Below are positions 62,001 through 64,000 of a DNA stretch of 64,000 nt, piece by piece. The notes beneath the pieces are model-generated. The model searched no databases. It saw only the letters and a list, made by a program, of their open reading frames with translations, and was not told the DNA's origin. Source of the DNA: Sycon ciliatum. Lineage: Eukaryota > Porifera > Calcarea > Leucosolenida > Sycettidae. Every line of letters begins with the position of its first letter. The stretch's first letter is position 1. The translations under genes and the position numbers were made by a program. The stretch is taken from positions 38,131,125 through 38,195,124 of the forward strand of contig NC_088644.1 of the NCBI RefSeq assembly GCF_964019385.1. The letters are read 5' to 3'.

Positions 62001-63660
62001 ATCGGTGGTTCCATGCCGTAAGACACAGGCAGAACACCGACAAATCAAGTGCGAAGATAAGCGCCAATTTTAACTTGGCAGACCAAGTAGAGTCTTTGCA
62101 CAGTTGAGTCACCGTGTATACATTGGTACGCAGTGCTTGGTGAAATCCTAGCCTGGTCGTTCTTCGGCGCCCGGCAGTACTGTACTATTGAATGGCTAGT
62201 GAGCCGCATGCATGGTCAAGTGATTCTTGACGAACTGCAGCACACCGCAGAATGTAAAACATGCTCAAATGTATGGATTGGATGTGTCTCATAATAGCAT
62301 CCATGAGCCAGGGAACTGGCACATGCATGGTGCAGGCAAGTTTAAAAAGCAAACAAATGCAAGATGTTCACACTCTTAGGATATCTGCACCTGTGAGATA
62401 TCTGCACCTGTGAGATATAAGACCTGGATAGATACCTGTCAAGGGATTGAATGAGGACAGTGAAGTCGGCAAGCACACACTCAGCTGAATTGAGCACAGT
62501 ATCAGGTGGTTACCTTGAAAAGCAGATTGTCGATGCCTTGCCAGCTGAACCTGTGCAACTTCTGTCTCTCATTGTGCTTCATTGCCTAGACAGACGCAAG
62601 ACACAATATTGATCAAAGGTCAGCATCAGCACGATAAGAAATACAGTCGGGAATTAGAAACTTCCTAGATCATTTTTTTAAACGTTATGCTTCCAATACA
62701 GTTATCAGGCATAGCAAGGGCCTTGTTTAACCAAACTACAGACATTAATAGAGTCCAAACCTCCTCCCCCCCCCCCCCCCCCACACACACACAGGGCATT
62801 AGCCTTCTGACAATGAAGCGGCATACATAGTATTATTATTACATACCCACGCATCTTTATAGTCATACAATGATCACAGAGCAATTTCGCAACCAAGTTC
62901 TTTTCCGCCGTTACTCAAAGTTTCGTGTGAAAACACTCATCAGACAGCAAAAGACAGCATCTTTATAGTCTTGTACAGTTCATTACAATGCTGGTGCTGG
63001 TGCTATTGCTGGTGCTGGTTGTGTTATGACATACCATAGTCAGGAGCACACCTCCAAGATAGATGCCAATGGACATGCTCGGTGGTGACTCATGCTTGCT
63101 GCGGCGAACCCGGTGGAACACTATACCATACTCCTGTAGCTCTCGGGCCAGCTGTAGATTGGAACAAGCATACACGCACACATGTATGCAACATCAACCG
63201 AGACATGAACGCACACACGCATGCAAGCATGCACCCATACAGGACCAACACATGAACGAACACACGCATGAAAAAACACATGCAGCCAGGCCCACATAGG
63301 TGAGCATGCGGATTATACGGTACCATGGGCCAAGGCGGTGATATACGTTGGTAGGAGTGGGAATCCTCATCTCTCGATGCGATTTCCACACTTGTACACC
63401 TACATGTACGCCCACACACCCATCAACCCACCTCCATGCATACACGCGCACATGAATGAGTGCTTGACATACGGGCCAAACACCTGTAAGCATGTTCACG
63501 AATGCATGAGACGCATGTTCTCCATTTCATCCAATGTGTGCTCAGTTCCACTCACTTCAACAAACTTGGTCTGTGCTTGTCGGTGACTAGCTCCTTTGTG
63601 AGAGGTGTGCAGTGCAGTTAGCCGATTGTGTAACTCTTCGTTAGTCAAACGCTGCACAGC
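21422..63660 (-). CDS. PTPN13: PTPN13-like FERM-multiPDZ tyrosine phosphatase, 46 exons, 5' incomplete
   Basis: A non-receptor tyrosine phosphatase scaffolded by FERM and PDZ modules at the cortex. Exons in transcript order: 63660-63556, 63151-63035, 62585-62514, 60812-60727, 59915-59842, 59331-59173, 58511-58458, 57753-57649, 57201-57100, 56737-56603, 55844-55663, 53155-53057, 52628-52566, 50518-50425, 50257-50202, 49062-48966, 46723-46637, 46489-46407, 45793-45722, 45095-44978, 44073-43969, 43602-43514, 43224-42823, 42649-42580, 42125-42049, 41608-41510, 39433-39130, 38728-38697, 38416-38339, 38050-37961, 37664-37573, 37345-36435, 35919-35782, 35380-35010, 27290-27115, 26633-26474, 26049-25959, 25337-25273, 24876-24832, 24304-24150, 23365-23281, 22868-22803, 22598-22522, 22098-22026, 21692-21630, 21511-21422. 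All phases match; the sum is 5964 nt, 1987 aa plus stop. FERM, PDZ and C-terminal PTP order identifies PTPN13 over FRMPD2, which lacks PTP. The N-terminus (KIND, most of FERM) is outside the window. Confidence 0.93.
23590..23900. repeat. Tetranucleotide/dodecamer satellite (AGGTGGGTAGGC, GATA/GATG, CAGA)
   Basis: Three blocks: AGGTGGGTAGGC-type, then GATA/GATG, then a pure CAGA run. Lies in a PTP intron. The long Thr/Pro/Ser/Cys frames crossing it are artefacts. Confidence 0.9.
25375..25800. repeat. (CACACATA)n microsatellite with internal duplication
   Basis: About 425 bp of ACAC/ATAC repeats. A non-repeat insert with ACACCCGTAAAGACACAGAC occurs twice (about 25509 and 25749), showing that the array duplicated in segments. 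PTP intron. Confidence 0.9.
27620..27785 (+). pseudogene. 3' fragment of the second RT family
   Basis: Encodes YYRCRVSFALLRSAVLCVRG and HMLRELAMVEGRV before a stop, like the tails at 14345-14681 and 15128-15571. It starts abruptly after a TCA repeat and a G/C-rich stretch: a severely 5'-truncated insertion. Confidence 0.7.
27925..27988. repeat. Poly(A) run and (TCA)n
   Basis: About 27 A followed by TCA repeats. It abuts the first LINE-like tail copy. Confidence 0.85.
27989..28490 (-). mobile_element. LINE-like tail, copy A, (ATG)n 3' end
   Basis: Read on the minus strand, a unit of about 500 bp ends CGGCTTGGTCAC followed by (ATG)n. The same unit recurs as copy C, and its last 107 bp as copy B. 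An AT-rich body and microsatellite tail suggest the 3' end of a non-LTR retroelement or a SINE/LINE derivative. No coding domain. Confidence 0.65.
28503..28610 (-). mobile_element. LINE-like tail, copy B (truncated)
   Basis: Only the last 107 bp before the (ATG)n tail of the same unit as copies A and C. Confidence 0.65.
28671..29162 (-). mobile_element. LINE-like tail, copy C
   Basis: Nearly identical to copy A along its whole length and starting at the same 5' point (ACCTGTTTTCGTGGC on the minus strand). The unit therefore has a defined 5' end, or the pair arose by segmental duplication. Confidence 0.65.
29172..29236. repeat. (TCA)n microsatellite
   Basis: About 21 uninterrupted TCA/CAT units. 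Confidence 0.95.
29273..29586. mobile_element. MITE with TAA target duplication (PIF/Harbinger-like)
   Basis: Ends TCTGTGTTCCCAACTGGCGC and its complement (with few mismatches) form TIRs of about 30 bp, directly flanked by TAA at 29270-29272 and 29587-29589. A 3-bp TWA duplication is the Harbinger hallmark. 314 bp, GC-rich with ACGCG words, no ORF of note. Confidence 0.75.
29961..30209 (-). repeat. 3' LTR of the gypsy-type element
   Basis: 249 bp, no difference from 34747-34995 that I can see. Next to the polypurine tract at 30210-30225. Confidence 0.96.
30210..30225 (-). promoter_or_regulatory. Polypurine tract
   Basis: The minus strand reads TAGGGGGGCACAG directly before the 3' LTR, the expected plus-strand primer. 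Confidence 0.75.
30297..33158 (-). CDS. pol: Pol of the gypsy-type element: protease, RT, RNase H, no integrase
   Basis: Open for 953 codons in the -1 frame relative to gag; an ATG exists at 33158, but entry by frameshift is likely. Aspartic protease active site DSGSS near residue 55. RT about 396-575: SPIVLVPKKNGSLRLCVDYR, LDLASGYWQIAM, LPMGCRNGPATFQ and catalytic VFFDD near 529 (FFDD instead of the commoner YxDD with Y). RNase H about 675-795: ILDTDASNVSIGAVLS, TDNTAL, HLNADAMSR. The last about 158 residues are Pro/Ala/Ser/Asp-rich, ending RRSGRVRTAPARLADYV. No HHCC zinc finger or DDE core is found. An integrase-deleted but otherwise intact pol is unusual. Confidence 0.95.
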   Translation of the reverse strand: MPARKKLGWTGDTGPPSVVRVEPLEEVCGAISPIIVHVDVCLSSSSSSPVVALVDSGSSVSLVHSKLLPNLTERPPLESAPRLCAVNGAQLPVVGSMDLCMSLGNLAFQHTVVVSPGIHCDMILGSDFLLQHGGVLDIARGVVMFGDVSVPLHVSGSGCPPSRTPYDRIVPRNTSPSCNTHTPHSDACSDDVPVSSYSSRVALDDELSVPAGHVVLVPCVYVDACSETLDCVADPLESFVDKFPTLSVTPALVTVGPDHSHIVMTIENHAEHNIIIHKNTNIAELSPLIMDDDDDEDDAAVSSVTTDHTPELTEQRKATINEYVKSQQNLSSETKSMLTTLLIDNHDLFILHEDDYGYCDIFPHKIDTSTHTPIKQAARRIPYHRRVALQTLLDELLEKGIIQESISPWASPIVLVPKKNGSLRLCVDYRKLNGVTKPDAYPIPRVDDMLDSLSGCKWFSSLDLASGYWQIAMDPDDLAKTAFTTPLGLYEFTVLPMGCRNGPATFQRVMEAVLRGLCNAAAQPFCRVFFDDVLNASETLSGQVLILSRVFERVRSAGLRFNLAKCSFFRSDVAFLGHRVSADGISPDPDKVSAILAWKTPKSVTAVRSFLGFAGYYRRFIRGFAQRSAPLTALTGKNARFAWSKACEAAFQALKRSLASAPVMAYPQFEDSAGAFILDTDASNVSIGAVLSQIQDGTERPIGYGSRVLTKAERNYDASDREALALVYFAEYFRHYLLARPFVARTDNTALTALRNLKEPRGRKARWLDCLSEYEFRVVHRPGRQHLNADAMSRMVTDVPSPPPSPPPLARDVPLSAAAEMPLAADVPPAAEILPPAVFVRPPGASAAEPSPDCFKPQSLLAPYADPALSECFTRYDAASGKFVRPPEAVSRPPDCQPPAVTASRPDPITLSDDDFPPLQPPSSDPVRTSSPVSRRSGRVRTAPARLADYVLD
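33137..34198 (-). CDS. gag: Gag of the gypsy-type element
   Basis: 353 aa, intact. The N-terminus is basic. The capsid-like middle has a YMRHFVHTCELSGYDDEQKL stretch and helical repeats. The C-terminus is Arg/Gly-rich with one zinc knuckle (CHGCGEEGHFIASC, CX2CX4HX4C). It packages element RNA. It stops at TAG 33139-33137, immediately after the frameshift heptamer. Confidence 0.95.
   Translation of the reverse strand: MGRSAKSKRQEKLERSFAEAGCDMSIAEERESSPVQGLSHRFRLSDTDTPHARPLPKPVLLPETFGNQPGQDFTTYMRHFVHTCELSGYDDEQKLRLLPARLVGTAYEMFTEILTHTPDMNFSDTVEALHVRLEPPQQALMHEASLRQRVKLASETQHGYATELRRLARRAYPGQQGALLDSMLLQLFIDGQASKDLRLALASPRPTDLDAAVQKAIEVGAIYAREQARTVPYQYAQPVFAAAPEVKPRRTAHGRDPYAAVGPLKSESERDQLASLLSSFDSRLSALEAKMESVSLYRPTRPQQDHVRFVARGAGAGAPSRGRGQSFARPVRGVCHGCGEEGHFIASCPHAKN
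33140..33146 (-). promoter_or_regulatory. Programmed -1 frameshift site A AAA AAC
   Basis: In the gag frame the codons are GCA AAA AAC TAG, a canonical X XXY YYZ heptamer next to the gag stop. Slipping back one base enters the pol frame (KKLGWTGD), which overlaps gag by 22 nt. A downstream pairing element was not evaluated. Confidence 0.85.
34733..34745 (-). promoter_or_regulatory. Primer-binding site
   Basis: One base after the 5' LTR the minus strand reads TGGTGGCAGCGGA, beginning with the TGG complementary to a tRNA CCA end. I do not assign the tRNA. Confidence 0.75.
34747..34995 (-). repeat. 5' LTR of the gypsy-type element
   Basis: 249 bp, begins (minus) TGTAATAGGTG and ends GCTAACA. 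Same sequence as 29961-30209. Confidence 0.96.
35526..35683. repeat. (CT)n microsatellite ending in a C run
   Basis: About 155 bp of TCTC with CCT interruptions, then poly(C). In the intron between linker exons 35919-35782 and 35380-35010. Confidence 0.95.
36120..36410. repeat. Palindromic repeat of ACACTGTGACATCACCAGTG
   Basis: At least six direct or inverted copies of a word of about 24 bp that is partly self-complementary (CACTGTGAC, GTGTACACTGG). It ends at the 3' border of a linker exon (donor at 36434). Confidence 0.8.
37573..38416 (-). other. PDZ domain 6
   Basis: Exons 38416-38339 (ILHIDLMKPPSGALGLRLSG), 38050-37961 (VYVRSVVEGTIAHSDGQL, DRVLE) and 37664-37573 (VNDQPLAGLRHARVVHLLRR). 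Loop ALGL. Two short linker exons (39433-39130 and 38728-38697) separate it from PDZ5. Confidence 0.92.
39613..40997. mobile_element. TIR element, ends TAAGGCCCTCNTCAGACTA
   Basis: Outer inverted repeats of about 24 bp differ at two positions. The ends resemble those at 16925-17778 (TAAGGCC, CAnACTA). It contains a second complete TIR element (39665-40658), so it is nested. Internal ORFs (minus 39747-40301, plus 40265-40462) are unrecognised. Confidence 0.65.
39665..40658. mobile_element. TA-flanked TIR element, ends CTTGGTCCG...GCTTATC
   Basis: Near-perfect inverted repeats of about 33 bp with TA at both outer sides. It shares CTTGGTCCG and GCTTATC with the copies at 47739 and 60960, but the middle of the TIR differs, so it is a sister subfamily. 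Confidence 0.75.
41510..42649 (-). other. PDZ domain 5
   Basis: Exons 42649-42580 (VIAVTVMKGEKGLGFLVQQE), 42125-42049 (CFIRRIVEGPILDNGQLKPK) and 41608-41510 (VNGVSLIDMTKADVTGVLKK). It carries the textbook GLGF loop. Confidence 0.93.
42823..44073 (-). other. PDZ domain 4 plus acidic linker
   Basis: Exons 44073-43969 (VFEVVVEKGDKRLGLIIF), 43602-43514 (APVVIRTVSPNQAAAATG, NDIIVQ) and the first third of 43224-42823 (NGRSLEGISQAEATGILRSV). The remaining about 85 codons are a Pro/Glu/Asp-rich linker (FSDFVSDTEDDEAGP). Tandem in-phase acceptors at 44073 and 44058 would add or drop five residues. Confidence 0.92.
44387..44724. mobile_element. MITE with perfect TIR GACACCCTTAGCAAA
   Basis: Inverted ends flanked by TA on each side. 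Interior has GTTACGG/CCGTAAC-like inverted words. No ORF. PTPN13-like intron. Confidence 0.75.
44978..46723 (-). other. PDZ domain 3
   Basis: Four exons: KYELVVIKSGQSLGFTIAKD, then ITVRAILPGETVAMTG and LSTGDYLLS, then VDNHSLEGCTLAEAVRVL, then VRLVLQRPEL and linker. Loop SLGF. The donor at 45722 uses the second of two overlapping GTGAG sites to keep phase 0. Confidence 0.92.
46198..46368. mobile_element. Short MITE, TTCCGGAGTATAAGCC ends
   Basis: Inverted CCGGAGTATAAGCC words near both ends and TA flanks. Related in sequence to 5893-6322. Confidence 0.55.
47739..48894. mobile_element. TA-flanked TIR DNA transposon, copy 1
   Basis: 1156 bp with TIRs of about 36 bp (CTTGGTCCGCC...GCGCTTATCTTC) and TA on both sides. 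The minus strand has broken frames in common with copy 2: LNFSACTVQRLVK (helix-turn-helix-like), then RCYIKRKLSLRCM. Probably a decayed Tc1/mariner-group or related transposase remnant; family not certain. Confidence 0.75.
49227..49330. repeat. 32-bp tandem repeat, about 3.3 copies
   Basis: GTGGAAATATTACAACTATT plus 12 bp, three perfect copies and a partial one. Confidence 0.9.
49600..49848 (+). repeat. LTR-like fragment with AATAAA
   Basis: CT-rich stretch, TGTAGTCG, CCTCTTCGTTTCCCTAATAA-type block, ending CTCAACA before a TGG. The same core blocks occur at 60428-60545. Consistent with an LTR end followed by a primer-binding site. Confidence 0.5.
49849..49915 (-). pseudogene. tRNA-Lys(CTT)-derived copy with CCA, 5' end missing
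   Basis: The minus strand contains GGTAGAGCATGAGACTCTTA, ATCTCAGGGTCGTGGGTTCG and CGTTGGGCGCCA: D arm, anticodon CTT, T arm, acceptor 3' strand and CCA of tRNA-Lys. The 5' acceptor strand is absent, so it is not a working gene. Genomic CCA implies reverse transcription of a mature tRNA. Near-repeats TTCTTTTCGTACTCAACA and TCCTTTTCATACTCAATA flank it. Confidence 0.75.
51022..51439. repeat. 209-bp tandem duplication
   Basis: TCCCTGCTTCCTGAGGGATA starts both units (51022 and 51231). They differ by eye at one or two bases. Very recent duplication or an assembly duplicate. Confidence 0.92.
51515..51670 (+). repeat. Dispersed repeat fragment, partner of 7044-7215
   Basis: See 7044-7215. Reading frame ends IAPLNSLQG plus stop. 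Preceded by C, CT and CA runs. Confidence 0.6.
51805..51880 (-). repeat. tRNA-Gly-like SINE or tRNA pseudogene
   Basis: The minus strand has GTGGTGCAGTGGTATGTGC (A box), TTTCCAA (anticodon loop like TCC) and GGGTTCGATTCCC (B box). The acceptor and anticodon stems pair poorly. A CA microsatellite abuts the head. Confidence 0.6.
51881..51956. repeat. (AC)n microsatellite
   Basis: About 35 uninterrupted AC units. Confidence 0.97.
53358..54784. repeat. Perfect 9-bp tandem array (AGCCAACCC)n, about 158 copies
   Basis: About 1.4 kb with no internal variant visible; only the edges vary (CCCAACCCACCC, CCCAACCAATC). The unit length is a multiple of three without stops, so all six frames stay open and give false 500-codon frames (PTQ, SQP, GWL, VGW, LAG). 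It lies in the intron between exons 55844-55663 and 53155-53057. The transcript strand is (GGGTTGGCT)n. A degraded GTGGGACCAA/GGTGGAGATCAA repeat lies just left (53190-53340). Confidence 0.97.
54810..55549. mobile_element. pogo/Tigger-like MITE, ends CAGTCAACTTCGC
   Basis: 740 bp with CAGTCAACTTCGC and a complementary right end, TA on both sides, and many GTCGTTAT and CGCGAATAA words. Starts only about 25 bp after the 9-bp array. Confidence 0.8.
55663..55844 (-). other. Linker exon between PDZ1 and PDZ2
   Basis: Exon encodes a polar linker (NFHISEESIQSPSPQ; RDQDELLETSRIIASTPVAG). The acceptor at 55844 is chosen over one at 55833 because only it keeps phase with exon 56737-56603. Confidence 0.8.
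56603..57753 (-). other. PDZ domain 1
   Basis: Three exons: YTVTLIKNPKYGLGLLIVGG, then SGILVKKLTPNSAAYKCG, then GDRLLAVNGKSLDGLTHQEA and a C-terminal strand (CTLRMARV). The carboxylate-binding loop is GLGL. Well conserved, so probably a functional C-terminal-peptide binder. Confidence 0.93.
58796..58979. mobile_element. Internally deleted copy of the pogo/Tigger-like MITE
   Basis: 184 bp, same TIR words and TA flanks, opposite orientation to 54810-55549. Most of the interior is missing. Confidence 0.8.
59018..59098. repeat. (CA)n microsatellite
   Basis: CA repeats with an ATACATGCACG interruption. Confidence 0.95.
60428..60545 (+). repeat. Second LTR-like fragment
   Basis: Shares with 49680-49790 the order CT run, ATAATGTAGTCG, CCTCTTCGTTTCCCTAATAA. 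Preceded by a C run and CA repeat. Confidence 0.5.
60960..62087. mobile_element. TA-flanked TIR DNA transposon, copy 2
   Basis: 1128 bp, same family and order as 47739-48894 with matching broken minus-strand frames (CYIKRKLSLRCMNKHQQLAW). TA at both ends. Intron between FERM exons 62585-62514 and 60812-60727. Confidence 0.78.
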
Positions 63661-64000
63661 CTGTATGCCGGGAAGGATAGGGAGAACAGGTGTGATACAT
63701 CAACAAGAAGGGCAGAGTTAGCAGTGCTGAGATTCACGTTGCCTCGGCTATGTTCACAGGACATGAAATTCATACGGTTTTCTTTGTCAGGTGTACCCAC
63801 GTTCTTTGCACAATGCTAAGGTTTGCATCAGGAGCACCCAAGACAGATAGAAATCTCATGTATCTCTTTTCTTGGGTGTTTCAAAGAGTGCACTTCTGAC
63901 TGTGAAAGAAAGCATGGGAAATTTGACCTAAGTAATGCATACGTGTGTACAAAGTGGACTCAGCTGCAGGAATGGTTGCAAGCAAAAGTACCACATATTC
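63661..64000. other. Intron 5' of the first recognised FERM exon
   Basis: No exon recognised. The rest of the PTPN13-like gene must lie beyond 64000. Confidence 0.5.

Larger units (their letters stand above)
59842..63660 (-). other. FERM domain, C-terminal half (exons 1-5 of the window)
   Basis: Five exons encode the end of F2 and the F3 (PH-like) lobe. They read RLTNEELHNRL, then LARELQEYGIVFHRVRRSK, then LHRFSWQGIDNLLFK, then CRFTIVP and VTVWTDHYKM, then KYLIALCKSFHDF. This follows PTPN13-type FERM: QEYG start, W-x-x-I-x-x-L strand, F-T-I strand, and the closing helix with Cys and HDF. F3 lobes bind phosphoinositides or peptide tails. A TIR transposon (60960-62087) and an LTR fragment sit between exons 3 and 5. 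Confidence 0.9.

Noticed and set aside
1..64000. CRISPR arrays, bacterial operons or a viral genome
   Set aside because: No repeat-spacer pattern, ribosome-binding-site operon layout or viral core genes; the spliced metazoan genes show nuclear animal DNA.

Overview
The window is animal nuclear DNA: spliced genes with GT-AG introns, metazoan-only families (Wnt, DEG/ENaC, a FERM-PDZ-tyrosine phosphatase), long microsatellites, and many retroelements and small DNA transposons. Composition and families suggest a marine invertebrate, possibly early-branching. I cannot name the species. A run of exactly 200 N (11301-11500) marks a scaffold gap.

Layout. (1) 251-8608, plus strand: a complete five-exon Wnt gene; the exons join in frame to 356 aa. 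(2) 8609-10990: intergenic, with several small inverted-repeat elements. (3) 10991-11270, plus: first two coding exons of an AP-1 complex sigma subunit, cut off by the gap. (4) 11501-16484: decayed retroelements. A DIRS-like gag/RT/RNase H on the plus strand runs into the C-terminal tail of a second reverse-transcriptase family, and a 5'-truncated minus-strand copy of that second family follows. (5) 16485-18300: foldback, TIR and tRNA-like repeats. (6) 18441-19838, plus: last three exons of a DEG/ENaC channel. (7) 21422-63660, minus: 46 exons of a giant PTPN13-like gene. All exon phases agree and the total of 5964 nt gives 1987 codons plus stop. Product order is FERM (partial), six PDZ domains, a long acidic Ser/Pro-rich linker, and a C-terminal tyrosine phosphatase domain with intact WPD and HCX5R motifs. 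Its 5' end lies beyond the window.

The introns of the giant gene carry most of the mobile DNA. A young Ty3/gypsy-type LTR retrotransposon (29961-34995) has LTRs that look identical, a 4-bp target duplication, intact gag and pol, and a canonical A AAA AAC -1 frameshift site, but no integrase. It sits in sense orientation 14 nt inside an intron. Others are three TA-flanked CTTGGTCCG-TIR elements (one nested in a TAAGGCC-TIR element), pogo/Tigger-like MITEs, LINE-like tails with (ATG)n ends, a perfect 9-bp array of about 158 copies, an LTR fragment next to a 67-nt antisense tRNA-Lys copy that includes CCA, and a 209-bp tandem duplication.

Wnt, the AP-1 sigma subunit, the DEG/ENaC channel and the phosphatase are unrelated cellular genes. 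The DEG/ENaC and phosphatase genes are convergent, with 3' ends 1.6 kb apart.
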